A stretch of DNA of 64,000 nt from Streptomyces katrae (GCF_002028425.1 NZ_CP020042.1:4092001-4156000), one strand, 5' to 3'. Positions 34,381 through 43,377 are shown, counted from the first letter of the stretch. Numbers and translations are program-made. The notes: a model not told the origin generated them from the sequence alone.

Positions 34381-35624
34381 CCACAGAGACGACCGCCGCA
34401 CCCAAGGCCGGCGTGGCTCAGGTGTTCTGGAAGTACTGGCTGGCCACGACGGTCAGCGAGGTCGGCTCGGCCATGACCGCGGTGGCCCTGCCGCTCGTAG
34501 CGGTGACGGCCCTCGACGCCACCGTTCTGCAGACGACGCTGCTCGCGGCCACGAGCCAGGTGGCATGGCTGATCCTCTCGCTGCCTGCCGGAGTCATCGT
34601 CCAGCGTGCCCCGCTACGGCGCCTGCAGGTGACCCTGGACCTGGTGAGACTGGTGGCGATCGGCTCCGTACCGGTGGCCTGGTGGCTGGGGCAGCTCACC
34701 TATCCCCACGTCCTGCTGGCAGCCTTCGTCAGCGGCCTGGCAACCGTACTCTTCGCCATCGGAAACACCACGTTCCTGCCGGCCATCATCGAGAAGGACG
34801 AGCTGAGCTCCCGCAACAGCCTGATGTCGGGAACCCTCGCGGTCACCCAGACCGGCGGACCTTCCCTGAGCGGCCTGCTCATTCAGCTCACCGGGCCCGT
34901 CGGTGTCCTGGCCATCGACGCGGTCAGCTATCTGGTCTCCGCCGTCACCCTGCGGACCCTGCCCGAGCGCAAGCCCGCCGCGCAGCCGCAGGCCAGCCCC
35001 CTCCAGCTGATCCGTGAGGGCTGGAACTTCGTGGTCCGCCATCCCGTCATGCGGCCGACCATGGTCTATGCCACATTGATGAACTTCGTGAACGCGGCCC
35101 TGGTCGCCCTGACACCGCTGTACCTGGTACGCGAAGTGAAGGCATCGGCCATGGTCGTCGGGCTGGTCATCGCCATGGACGGCGTGGGCGCGCTCCTGGG
35201 CTCGACCGTCGCGACGAAGGTGTCCCAGCGCGTGGGAACCGCACGGGCCATGATCGTGGCCAGCGCGTTCGGCGGAACACTGGCGCTGGCCATTCCGCTG
35301 ACGACCTCGATGACGAATGTCTTCTTCTACGGGCTCGGCATGGCCGGCTTCTCCTTCGGCGCCGTCATCGGCAGCATCATGGCCAGGACCCACAGGCAGA
35401 CGGACTCGCCCCCGGAGCTCCTGTCCCGGGTGATGGCCACGGTCCGCTTCGTCTCGTGGGGTGCGCTGCCGCTGGGCGCCGCGCTGAGCGGCTTGCTCGC
35501 GTCGGCCACGGGAGTGAGGACGGCGCTGTGGGTCACCTGCGCGAGTACCCTCGTCGCGCCCTTGTTCCTCCTGCTGTCCTCGGTGGGTCGTCGCCGTAAC
35601 CTGAGCGATCACCCCCAGGGCTGA
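34377..35624 (+). CDS. MFS exporter of the peptide-linked cluster
   Basis: 415 residues, twelve hydrophobic helices, MFS_3-type exporter (FWKYWLATTVSEVGSAMTAVALPLVAV at the N-terminus, central loop LRTLPERKPAAQPQASPLQLIREGWNF). GTG 34377 overlaps the oxygenase stop (GTGA). Placement inside the operon indicates export of, or immunity to, the pathway product. Confidence 0.9.
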   Translation: MTTETTAAPKAGVAQVFWKYWLATTVSEVGSAMTAVALPLVAVTALDATVLQTTLLAATSQVAWLILSLPAGVIVQRAPLRRLQVTLDLVRLVAIGSVPVAWWLGQLTYPHVLLAAFVSGLATVLFAIGNTTFLPAIIEKDELSSRNSLMSGTLAVTQTGGPSLSGLLIQLTGPVGVLAIDAVSYLVSAVTLRTLPERKPAAQPQASPLQLIREGWNFVVRHPVMRPTMVYATLMNFVNAALVALTPLYLVREVKASAMVVGLVIAMDGVGALLGSTVATKVSQRVGTARAMIVASAFGGTLALAIPLTTSMTNVFFYGLGMAGFSFGAVIGSIMARTHRQTDSPPELLSRVMATVRFVSWGALPLGAALSGLLASATGVRTALWVTCASTLVAPLFLLLSSVGRRRNLSDHPQG

Positions 35625-35674
35625 CGGGCGTCCGGTAGCAGGAATTGGTAGGTAAACCGGTGAAAGGCCATGGA

Positions 35675-36463
35675 ATGCAGACAGCGACAACAGACGGCTG
35701 GCTGGCAGCTGTCGAAGCGAGGAACCTGCTGCCCGAAGGGACCCTGGCGGCGTATGTCGTCGGCTCCACCGCCCGCGGCTGGGACAACGCACGAAGCGAC
35801 TTCGACATCTATGTCGTCCTCGATGCCGATGAATTGCCGACCACGCCGAATTCGATCCCTCTGCCGCTTGACCCGCCCTTTATCCGAAGTGAGGTCTTCT
35901 TCGAAGCGGGGAAGCGCTGGGAGGTGACCTACTGGCTCGACAGCCAGATCGACCAGATACTCTCCAAGGTCTCCTGGGAAGCCTACGAAGCAGGCACCAT
36001 CGCCGAGAACACTCTGGTCAAGAAGGAAGAGCAGTCACTGGCCCGGCTGGTCAACTGCCTGCCGCTCCGCGGCCAGGAATGGCTCGATCAGGCCAGGAAG
36101 AAGCTCGCGGAGACGGCCTTTCGGTCGTTCACCGTCGTCCGCTCCCTGGTACTGGCCGATGACGCCGTCGAAGACGCTCTGGGACAGATGGACGCGGGCG
36201 ACCTGTACAGCGCCACGATGTCGGCCCGCATCGCATTCGGTTATTCGATCGACGCGCTCCTCGACGGAGAAGGAGAATACGGAAGCCACCAGCCCAAGTG
36301 GCGCCCCAATCGTTTCAAAGCGGCAGCACCGTCGGCGATTTCGTTCGAGGACTACTGGAAGATCGAGACCATGCAAGATTTCGACCCTGCCGACCCCCGA
36401 CCGTGGATCACAAGAGTCCTCACCATTTGCCAGGACATTGCCATGCGCGTGGAGACCTCATGA
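35675..36463 (+). CDS. DNA-polymerase-beta-like nucleotidyltransferase 1
   Basis: 262 residues from ATG 35675 (AAAGG about 8 nt upstream; GTG 35660 and TTG 35645 are weaker). The nucleotidyltransferase signature is clear: AAYVVGSTARGWDNARSDFDIYVV, i.e. G-S then D42-x-D44, as in MNT/kanamycin nucleotidyltransferases. The C-terminal half is helical (RSFTVVRSLVLADDAVEDALGQ, SARIAFGYSIDALLDGEGEYGSHQPKWRP), like the substrate-binding half of aminoglycoside nucleotidyltransferases. It probably transfers NMP to a hydroxyl, as a biosynthetic step or as self-protection. Overlaps the PqqD-like gene. Confidence 0.82.
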   Translation: MQTATTDGWLAAVEARNLLPEGTLAAYVVGSTARGWDNARSDFDIYVVLDADELPTTPNSIPLPLDPPFIRSEVFFEAGKRWEVTYWLDSQIDQILSKVSWEAYEAGTIAENTLVKKEEQSLARLVNCLPLRGQEWLDQARKKLAETAFRSFTVVRSLVLADDAVEDALGQMDAGDLYSATMSARIAFGYSIDALLDGEGEYGSHQPKWRPNRFKAAAPSAISFEDYWKIETMQDFDPADPRPWITRVLTICQDIAMRVETS

Positions 36464-36741
36464 GCGAGCAGACCACGCGCGACCTCGACGCCGTACCCCG
36501 CAGGGTGCTCGGCACGCGCATCCGCCTGGTCCGAGGCGACTACTGGATCGGCGGGGAGGGCGACGCCCTCCAGCTCACAGGGCCCGCCAACATCATCTTC
36601 GCCGCCCTGGACGGCCGGCGCAGCGTCGCGAGCGTGATCCGGCTCGTCGTCACCGAATACGACGTCGACCCGGAGGAGGCCGCCGCGGACGTCTGGGAGT
36701 TCCTCGACGACCTGACGGACAGAGGCATAGTCGCGTGGTAG
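36460..36741 (+). CDS. PqqD-like RRE protein
   Basis: 93 residues, ATGA overlap with the nucleotidyltransferase. Typical PqqD-like layout: short beta strands (RIRLVRGDYWIGGEGDALQLTGPANIIFAALDGRRSVASVIRLV) then the winged helix (DPEEAAADVWEFLDDLTDRGIVAW). Such stand-alone RRE proteins (lasso B1, PqqD) bind leader peptides at the YxxP motif and deliver them to modifying enzymes. This is the main reason to read the 22-codon gene as a true precursor or scaffold. Confidence 0.88.
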   Translation: MSEQTTRDLDAVPRRVLGTRIRLVRGDYWIGGEGDALQLTGPANIIFAALDGRRSVASVIRLVVTEYDVDPEEAAADVWEFLDDLTDRGIVAW

Positions 36742-36769
36742 CAACATTTCCCAGCCGGGCCCCGATGCC

Positions 36770-37720
36770 TTGATCCGGCTGCAGATCGATGACGCGACCC
36801 TGTACAGGACCCGCCTGACGATCAGTCCCCTGTGGGAGACGATCGGCAGCCTGGCCATCCTTGCCCGCTATCGCGGAGACGTCCCGAACCCGTACACGAA
36901 CTGGGCCCGGTCGGTCCGGCCCGGGATGCCGGCCGAGCTCAGCCGGGACCTGGTGGACGCGATGAGACACCGCGACTCCCTGCTCCTCGATCCGGGCTTC
37001 GTCCCGGTGCCGAGTCCGTCCCGCAGCAGCATCACGGACGAGTTGGAACACCTCCGGGCCACGCAGCCCCGTAACGACCGAACAGACCGTATCATCGGCC
37101 TGCTCGAGCGGTACTGGGACTGGGCGATCGCTCCTCACTGGGGTTCGATCAGGTCTTCCCTGGAGGAGGAAACCCTCTTCCGGGGACGCACCCTCGTGGT
37201 CCAGGGTCCCGAGGCGATGCTCCACGAGCTGGACGGCCGGGTGATGTGGTCGCACCCCACACTGACCGCGCCCTACCATCACGACCTCGATCTCACCGTG
37301 ACGCAGTCCCAGTTGCTGCTCGTGCCGACGGTCTTCGCCGGCGGCCTCCGTCTCTTCGGCAGACAGGAGGATGCGATGGCGATGGCCTACCAGGCACGCG
37401 CCACCGGCTACTTCCACGTGCTTTCCGAGTCGGTCCTGAACCAGGAGTCCGACGACCGGCTGGCGCTTCTCCTGGGCAAAGGCCGGGCCCAGGTGGTCCG
37501 TGCCCTGGAATCACCCCAGACCACGACCTCACTGGCCGGCACCCTGGGTCTGGCGAAGAGCACCGTGTCCCAGCACCTCACAGTGCTGATCGACTCCGGG
37601 ATCGCATGGAAGCAGCGGGTGGGCGGCCGGGTCTTCTACGAACTCGACAACGACGGGCGGGCGTTGCTCGGACGGCTGGGGCAACCGAGTCGGGTGGCCC
37701 GGTCGTCCATCCCCGGGTGA
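36770..37720 (+). CDS. ArsR-type winged-helix regulator (DUF5937-like N-terminus)
   Basis: 316 residues from TTG 36770 (weak SD; the next good start would remove conserved sequence). The N-terminal 180 residues begin with a DUF5937-like segment (TISPLWETIGSLAIL); the C-terminal winged helix is ArsR-like (LAGTLGLAKSTVSQHLTVLIDSGIAWKQRVGGRVFYEL). There is no Cys metal site, so the ligand is probably organic. Most likely the pathway regulator, transcribed with the operon, 28 bp after the PqqD-like gene. A few short repeats (GGTGCGCAAGGACCG twice near 37735-37770) follow. Confidence 0.85.
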   Translation: MIRLQIDDATLYRTRLTISPLWETIGSLAILARYRGDVPNPYTNWARSVRPGMPAELSRDLVDAMRHRDSLLLDPGFVPVPSPSRSSITDELEHLRATQPRNDRTDRIIGLLERYWDWAIAPHWGSIRSSLEEETLFRGRTLVVQGPEAMLHELDGRVMWSHPTLTAPYHHDLDLTVTQSQLLLVPTVFAGGLRLFGRQEDAMAMAYQARATGYFHVLSESVLNQESDDRLALLLGKGRAQVVRALESPQTTTSLAGTLGLAKSTVSQHLTVLIDSGIAWKQRVGGRVFYELDNDGRALLGRLGQPSRVARSSIPG

Positions 37721-38126
37721 GCAAGGACGACACGGCGGTGCGCAAGGACCGCTCCGGGGGTGCGCAAGGACCGGCCCCGGGGGATCAGGAGTTCACCCCA
37801 GCGGACGGCGGCGGACCCGAAACGGAATCATCCACCCGATCGGCAAACGACCGTATTCCCTTGTAACCACCGGCTTTGGCCTCATCGGGCCACCGAAGAC
37901 TGGAATCGCATTCGGCAATCGGACAACCTGTCATTCACCGCATCTCATTCCCCGAGACATCACAGGTTTACGGTTTACAACCCGCCCACTGCGCCTTTAG
38001 GTTCACTTGAGAGTCGGCGGGGGGGCCGAGTTCAGAACCATGGATTCACCGGACAGAACTTGTGTCCCTGGTGCGCGCCTTCCCTCCTTCGATAACGGAA
38101 CGGAACAGCTCACAAGGGTGGTCGAA
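37721..38126. other. Intergenic region, likely promoter for the second half of the cluster
   Basis: About 400 bp, notably AT-richer (37850-37990) than its surroundings. An in-frame ATG at 38040 could extend the kinase gene by 29 residues. Two copies of GGTGCGCAAGGACCG lie just after the regulator stop. No other gene seen. Confidence 0.45.
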
Positions 38127-38795
38127 GTGCGCGCACAGCAAAACCCTGCGGAATCGGGATCCAGGACCGGACGCCTCGTGGCCGTAATAGGTCTGGACGG
38201 AGCCGGCAAGTCGTCCCAGGTACGCATGCTCGGCGAATGGCTCCGCTCCCAGGGCGTCCCGGGCCAGGCCCATCAGAGCGTCACCATGGCACCTGTCCGC
38301 AAGGCCCTCAACGCCATGGCCGAACAGGAAGGTCTGGCAGACCACTTGGAGCTCATCGGCGGCGAGACCATGCGTCTCGTCTCCGCCTGCTCCCAGCTGG
38401 CCCGGGTCGCCGCGTTCGAGCCGATCCTCAAGACGTCCCCCGACATCGTGATCCTCGACCGCTTCGTCTACTGCCAGTACGCCCTGGCCAAGGCGGAAGG
38501 GGTTGGTAGCGTAGATTTCCTGCGCAGGCTCCTCGGAAACGCGCCCAAGCCGGATCTCACGATATTCCTGGACGTATCCCCGGCCGAAGCGGTACGCCGG
38601 ATCAACATACGCGGAATCGACGAAGAGAGCGCGGAGTTCCTCGAATCCTTCCGGTCCGCGTACATCGATCTCCCCGAGTTCACCGAATTCGTTTCGGTTC
38701 CGGGTGACGGCGACTTCGAGACGGTGCAGCTCGCGATGAGACAGGCGATCATCGACGCGTTCCCCGAGAACTTCGCGAACGTCGCGGCCACCTGA
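38127..38795 (+). CDS. Thymidylate-kinase-like P-loop kinase
   Basis: 222 residues from GTG 38127 (AAGG 9 nt upstream; GTG 38118 and ATG 38040 are alternatives). Walker A GLDGAGKSSQ (22-31), the DR motif in VILDRFVYCQYALA, and the typical PDLTIFLDVSPAEAVRRI segment with the LID-like RGIDEESAEF. TMP-kinase family proteins in biosynthetic clusters phosphorylate nucleotides or small phosphorylated substrates; housekeeping tmk is not expected here. It may act with the nucleotidyltransferases and the aldolase on a phosphorylated building block. Confidence 0.83.
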   Translation: MRAQQNPAESGSRTGRLVAVIGLDGAGKSSQVRMLGEWLRSQGVPGQAHQSVTMAPVRKALNAMAEQEGLADHLELIGGETMRLVSACSQLARVAAFEPILKTSPDIVILDRFVYCQYALAKAEGVGSVDFLRRLLGNAPKPDLTIFLDVSPAEAVRRINIRGIDEESAEFLESFRSAYIDLPEFTEFVSVPGDGDFETVQLAMRQAIIDAFPENFANVAAT

Positions 38796-39237
38796 GCCTC
38801 TGCTCTCGTCGCCGACCCGTCGGCCGGCGGCTGTATTTCCCGCTGACATACGGAATCGGAATCTGACGGACCAGGCTTCGGGCGGCGCCTGAACAGGCGC
38901 CCCGAGCCGCTGTGAGCCGTCCTGATACCTGTCACCCGACACCTCACCAAGGCCCGGCACTCCGAGCCGCTTCGAGCCACGCCACGTCGATTACCTCGGC
39001 GATGCCGGTGGCCCTCGTCCTCACGCCCGGCCACTAGGGCCATCGCCCGGCGCCAGCCACCCATGGGCCGCCTGATGCGTCGTCGCCAGCCGCCGTGATC
39101 GCAACACACCTGGCGCTGAGCGAACCGCGAGGCAGCCGAACCTGCGGGTTCGACTTCAGCAATGCACCCACCAACGAGGGGATCACGTCATCAAAGGCTC
39201 CATCGTTCTGGTCAACGACACTGACGAACTCGAAATC
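38796..39237. other. Intergenic region, or extended aldolase leader
   Basis: About 440 bp. The aldolase frame is open for some distance upstream of GTG 39238 and GAGGGG lies at 39175-39180, but there is no ATG/GTG/TTG in frame there. No other gene or strong hairpin recognised. Confidence 0.4.
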
Positions 39238-40014
39238 GTGCGGTCCATCCCTCAGGAGCGGCAGCACCGACTGACGCAACTGATCGCCGCACTCCGCCTG
39301 TTCTCCCGATGGGGGTACGACGAAGGCGAGGGCTTCGCCGGACACTTCGCGTGCCGGGACCCCGAAGTGACGAACGCCTTCTGGGTCAACCCCGTCGGGG
39401 TGCACCTGTCGATGATCGACGTCGACGATCTCGTACTGCTCGACTACGAGGGCAACGTGCTGGCCGGCCACCACCCCGTCAACATCGGCGCTCTGGTGCT
39501 CCACTCCCGCGTGCACGCCGCCCGGCCGGATGTCGTCGCGTCAGCACATTTCCATTCCCCGTACGGACGCATCTGGGCCAGTACCGGCCGGGTACTCCCG
39601 ATCATCAGCCAGGACACCTGCGCCTTCTACCAGGACCAGGCGGTGGACCACGAATTCGGCGGTCTTCCCCACAGCTTCGAAGACGCCCAGGCAACCGCCG
39701 AGTCGCTCGGCGATATGAACACGCTGATCATGAAGTACCACGGCCTGCTCACCGTCGGAGCCTCGGTGGAGGCAGCCGCCTGGCGCTACATCACCCTGGA
39801 GAGGGCTTGCAAGGCGCAGGTGCTGTCCGCGGGACTCGGGCCGCTGGAGCCGATTCCGCACGATGTCGCCCTCAAAACGCAGCGCTACGTGGCCTCCGAG
39901 GAAAGCGCGCGCGTGCAGTTCCAGCCCCTCTACGACTACATCGAACACGTCGACGGGGCGTGGACCACTGACGCGTCCCGCATGCCCGTGGTGCCCACCG
40001 CCACTCCGGTCTGA
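39238..40014 (+). CDS. Class II aldolase/adducin-family protein
   Basis: 258 residues from GTG 39238. Zinc-binding pattern of the fuculose-/ribulose-phosphate aldolase family: H-x-H in ASAHFHSPYGRIWA (about 103-105) and the third His in IMKYHGLLTVG (about 167), plus GFAGHFACRDPE near the start and NPVGVHLSMI. These enzymes split or epimerise ketose phosphates, but the family also includes many members without assigned reactions. It is followed 92 bp later by the aminotransferase; together they could make an amino-alcohol or amino-sugar fragment. Confidence 0.85.
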   Translation: MRSIPQERQHRLTQLIAALRLFSRWGYDEGEGFAGHFACRDPEVTNAFWVNPVGVHLSMIDVDDLVLLDYEGNVLAGHHPVNIGALVLHSRVHAARPDVVASAHFHSPYGRIWASTGRVLPIISQDTCAFYQDQAVDHEFGGLPHSFEDAQATAESLGDMNTLIMKYHGLLTVGASVEAAAWRYITLERACKAQVLSAGLGPLEPIPHDVALKTQRYVASEESARVQFQPLYDYIEHVDGAWTTDASRMPVVPTATPV

Positions 40015-40106
40015 TCCCCTCCGCCCTCAGACGGCCTGCCGCAAGGCGAACCGGAGGCCTGGTTACGGCAATTCGTGCGGATCAGCCCACCATTTCAGGA
40101 GGACCG

Positions 40107-41198
40107 TTGAAGACTCAGCTCACCCGGCCGGAACTGGACAGCTTGCCGTCCTACCTGCCCAGCCCCATCCCGCTGGACAGCAGTGGGGCTCCGCAGGTGA
40201 ACAACGCCGCGAGACTCGCGCTCAACGAGCTCCCTTTCGGGCCGCTGCCCGGCGTTCTCGACGCGATCATCGCCGCCGCCGGTGACACCAACCGATATCC
40301 CGACATGGCAGCTCTGGCCCTGCGCAAGGCATTGGCCGACCGACACGGACTGACACCGGATCGAATAGTGACCGGCTTCGGGTCGGTCTACCTCCTTGAA
40401 CTGCTGCTGAAGGCCGTATGCGCACCGGGCCAGGAGTTCGTGTTCTCCCAGCGGTCCTACGAGGCATATCCAGTCGTCGCAGTGGGCGGCAGCCTGCGGC
40501 CTGTAGCAGTACCCTGCACCGATGATTTCCGTCAGGATCTCGACGCGATGGCGGCGGCGATAACCGCCGACACCCGAGTGGCCCTCATCTGCAATCCAAA
40601 CAACCCGACCGGCACTGCCGTCACCCGTGCGGAGCTCACCAAGTTCATCGACTCCGTCCCGGAATCGGTCCTGGTCGTTATGGACGAGGCCTACGGTGAG
40701 TTCGTCACGGATCCCGAGGTGCCGGACGGCTTGGTCGAGTACAGCGACCGCCGCAATGTCGTGGTGCTGCGCACCATGTCAAAGGCCTGGGGCCTTGCGG
40801 GCCTGCGCCTGGGTTGGCTGGCTGCCGCACCGGAAGTCGCCGAAGCCATGCGCAAGCTCCTCGCCCCCTTTGCCACGAGCACCATCGCCGAAGCCGCCGC
40901 ACTCGCCGCTTTCGGGCAGGAGGACGAGGTGCGCCGCCGGGTCGACTGCATCACTGCGGAACGTGCCCGCATGTTCCCGGCACTGAAGGAATTCGCACCC
41001 CGGACCCCGGAGTCGCACGCCAATTTCTTCTGGCTCCCCATGGAAGATCCCGCAGCCTTCGCGGCACACTGCGCAGCCGCCGGGGTGCTCATCCGCGACT
41101 TTCCCGAAGCCGCCCGCGTGACCGTCGGCAACCCCGCAGAAAATGACCGGCTGCTCGCGATAATAGCCACGGCGGACAGACTGCTGGAAGCCGGGTAA
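40107..41198 (+). CDS. HisC-like PLP aminotransferase
   Basis: 363 residues from TTG 40107, backed by the strong SD CAGGAGG (40096-40102). Fold-type I aminotransferase of the HisC/CobD group: ARLALNELPFGPLPGVLDAI, NRYPDMAALALRKALADRHGL, ICNPNNPTGTAVT, VVMDEAYGEF, and the PLP Lys in RTMSKAWGLAGLRLGW (about residue 225). Housekeeping hisC is unlikely here, as no his genes are near. It probably aminates the aldolase-derived carbonyl compound or supplies an amino acid for the cluster. Confidence 0.88.
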   Translation: MKTQLTRPELDSLPSYLPSPIPLDSSGAPQVNNAARLALNELPFGPLPGVLDAIIAAAGDTNRYPDMAALALRKALADRHGLTPDRIVTGFGSVYLLELLLKAVCAPGQEFVFSQRSYEAYPVVAVGGSLRPVAVPCTDDFRQDLDAMAAAITADTRVALICNPNNPTGTAVTRAELTKFIDSVPESVLVVMDEAYGEFVTDPEVPDGLVEYSDRRNVVVLRTMSKAWGLAGLRLGWLAAAPEVAEAMRKLLAPFATSTIAEAAALAAFGQEDEVRRRVDCITAERARMFPALKEFAPRTPESHANFFWLPMEDPAAFAAHCAAAGVLIRDFPEAARVTVGNPAENDRLLAIIATADRLLEAG

Positions 41199-41208
41199 GG
41201 ATCGACCA

Positions 41209-42009
41209 GTGTTTATTCCTCTTGACGCCGACGGCTATCTGATAAATCTTGCCGACGCCGAGAAAGTGGACCGGCCGTGGCTCCCGCTGATCGAGAGTCT
41301 GGTGGATGAGTACCGGGCACGCTATCCAGATCTCGCCAGCATCTACGTGCGGGGATCGGTCGCCACCGGTACGGCCGTATTCGGATATTCGGATCTCGAT
41401 CTGATAGCCGTGACGTACGAGGAGAGTGCGTTCGACAGGGTCTGGATGGCCGAGGCTGTCGAACGAACGCTCAGCCGGCACTCGGTTTCGGTGGACATCG
41501 ATCTCGCGACGACGTCCGCGAAAGCGGTTCTGACGGACCGGAAGAGCGGATTCTACATCAAGACGCAATCGGCTCTGATGTACGGCGAAGACTTTGCGCC
41601 ACGGATCTCCCCTTATCGGATTGACCCCGACGCGTTCAGTCATCTGTTCAATCTCGAACTCGATCTCTCGGCGGTCCGCTACGCGATGGACGGGGCCTCC
41701 GAGGCATTGGCGCAAACCCTGGTCCTGCGACTTGTGAAGCGAGTTCTGCGGGCCGGTCTGGAATTGTTTGCCGAACGGCAGCAGGTATATACGCGCGACC
41801 CTCGGACATGCTGCGAGCTCTTCGGGCAACAGTATCCTGAAAAGGCTGCTGCCATGTGGAGCGCTCTGGATCTGATGGCCGGTTCCACCGATCCCGGCGA
41901 GTGTCTTGAACTCATCGAATCATTGATTCAGTGGCTGGTGGCCGAGCGGGCGCGTATTTACCCACTGGAAGTGCCGAAGATTGCCTTTATTGACGACCTT
42001 GGAGTCTGA
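41209..42009 (+). CDS. DNA-polymerase-beta-like nucleotidyltransferase 2
   Basis: 266 residues from GTG 41209, 10 bp after the aminotransferase. The signature SIYVRGSVATGTAVFGYSDLDLIAVTY gives G-S (49-50) and D62-x-D64, with VSVDIDLAT as third-acid region. The C-terminal half is helical. It shares the fold but little sequence with nucleotidyltransferase 1 at 35675, so the cluster has two separate nucleotidyl-transfer steps, or one biosynthetic and one protective enzyme. Last gene of the island. Confidence 0.82.
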   Translation: MFIPLDADGYLINLADAEKVDRPWLPLIESLVDEYRARYPDLASIYVRGSVATGTAVFGYSDLDLIAVTYEESAFDRVWMAEAVERTLSRHSVSVDIDLATTSAKAVLTDRKSGFYIKTQSALMYGEDFAPRISPYRIDPDAFSHLFNLELDLSAVRYAMDGASEALAQTLVLRLVKRVLRAGLELFAERQQVYTRDPRTCCELFGQQYPEKAAAMWSALDLMAGSTDPGECLELIESLIQWLVAERARIYPLEVPKIAFIDDLGV

Positions 42010-42064
42010 GGCGTCGCCGGACCTCGGCGGACCGAGCGGGACGGCCCGGCATGGTCTTTCCGAA

Positions 42065-42095
42065 ACTTTTCATCTGTTGGCTGTCGGGTCGTCCG
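42065..42095 (+). repeat. Degenerate tRNA-Lys 3' segment (old att remnant)
   Basis: 42065-42091 matches 14814-14840 (anticodon loop to T-loop of tRNA-Lys) at 23 of 27 positions without gaps, then TCCG after a 2-nt gap. Too good for chance; read as the decayed far end of the older island. Confidence 0.7.
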
Positions 42096-42268
42096 CGGAG
42101 GCGCGCCACGCCGGAGGGACACCCCTTCGGTCCATTGGTGATGGGCCATCGCGCTGACGCTGCTGCGCGCCTCCCGCTGACCGCGGATATGTCGGTCAGA
42201 TCATGTGAAAGGAGGCCCAATCAGGCGCTTCCGGGCCCATCTCTTCGGTTCCCCAAGGAGCAACACGC

Positions 42269-43135
42269 ATGAGTCCTGAGAAGAGGACCGCATCCCGTCT
42301 CGGCCCCCTCCCCCGGCAGGGGAGGTATCTCGCAGGCAGCGCGGTGGCGTCGCTGGCCGTCGTGGTGCTGGGCCTCGCCACCCCGGCGCTGGCGTACGGC
42401 ACGAGCCCGCTGCCGTCGGCGTCGGCAGCGGTGGCCGGCGGTGACCGGTGCAAGGAGCACGACCGCGACCACGACGATGACGACGGGGACCGCGCCTCCG
42501 CCGCGCGTGGGGTCGCGGGCGGCGGCTACGACGACGACTGCAAGCGCGGGCCGCGGGGTCCGAAGGGTCCGAAGGGTCCGAAGGGCGACACCGGTCCGAC
42601 GGGTCCGACCGGGCCTACGGGGTCCACGGGCGCGACCGGGCCCACGGGTCCCACGGGTCCCACGGGTCCGACCGGTGCCACGGGTGCGACCGGCGCCGGG
42701 TGTGGCATCGGCGTCGACTCGATCCTGTCCAACAACACGGAAGAGTTCGCCGTCGTCCTGTTCAACGGTGTCGCGTACGCCGGGCACCGGGACGACCCGC
42801 AGACGGGTCCCTACAAGTTCGAGGCCCTCAACAACCCCGCGCAGAACCCCGGGTACCCCGACCCCTCCATCGTCTGCTCCGCCAGCATTTCGTCCCTGGG
42901 CCAGGTGACGAACTTCAAGGTGCTGACCTCGACCGGCTTCCTGTACGAGCTCCAGTGCACGTCCAACGGGACGACCCTGAACTGTGGGTCCACCGCCCCC
43001 CTGGATCAGCGGCCCTGGAACGTGGTCCCGCCCCAGTTCGTGGCCAGCGGCCCCTTCCTCGCCGGCGGGGCGCCCCCGAGCTCCGGCTTCGGGGGGAGGG
43101 AAAAGGGGCTCTCGAAGAGCGAAAAGCGCTCCTGA
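42269..43135 (+). CDS. Secreted collagen-like repeat protein
   Basis: 288 residues from ATG 42269 (SD AAGGAG at 42255-42260). Twin-Arg-free signal peptide ([22 protein letters not shown]), then a His/Asp-rich segment ([14 protein letters not shown]), then 17 uninterrupted Gly-X-Y triplets (about 93-144: [20 protein letters not shown]...GATGATGAG) that should form a triple helix. A C-terminal domain follows with four Cys ([27 protein letters not shown]). Collagen-like proteins in bacteria are usually surface structures; trimerisation may come from the C-terminal domain. It is the first gene after the old att remnant. Confidence 0.88.
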   Translation: MSPEKRTASRLGPLPRQGRYLAGSAVASLAVVVLGLATPALAYGTSPLPSASAAVAGGDRCKEHDRDHDDDDGDRASAARGVAGGGYDDDCKRGPRGPKGPKGPKGDTGPTGPTGPTGSTGATGPTGPTGPTGPTGATGATGAGCGIGVDSILSNNTEEFAVVLFNGVAYAGHRDDPQTGPYKFEALNNPAQNPGYPDPSIVCSASISSLGQVTNFKVLTSTGFLYELQCTSNGTTLNCGSTAPLDQRPWNVVPPQFVASGPFLAGGAPPSSGFGGREKGLSKSEKRS

Positions 43136-43297
43136 CCCGCTCGCGAGCCCGCTGACCGTGCCCGCACCCGGGATCGTCCGGGTGCGGGCACGAGTTCCTT
43201 TTGGGGCTCTGACCTGCGGTGATGTCGTTCAGGAGGGGTCGCGGCGGGTTAATTGGCGGGAGGCGTCCCCCGGATGCCGTAGAGTTGGGTTTACCGA

Positions 43298-43371
43298 CGC
43301 GGGGTGGAGCAGCTCGGTAGCTCGCTGGGCTCATAACCCAGAGGTCGCAGGTTCAAATCCTGTCCCCGCTA
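43298..43371 (+). tRNA. Initiator tRNA-fMet(CAU)
   Basis: 74-nt cloverleaf. Initiator marks: unpaired C1 (opposite T72) and three G-C pairs in the anticodon stem (GGG-CTCATAA-CCC). Discriminator A, T-loop GTTCAAATC. Confidence 0.95.
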
Positions 43372-43377
43372 CTAGAA

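Noticed and set aside
42526..42765. Minus-strand GPVGPV repeat frame
   Set aside because: Antisense of the collagen triplets.
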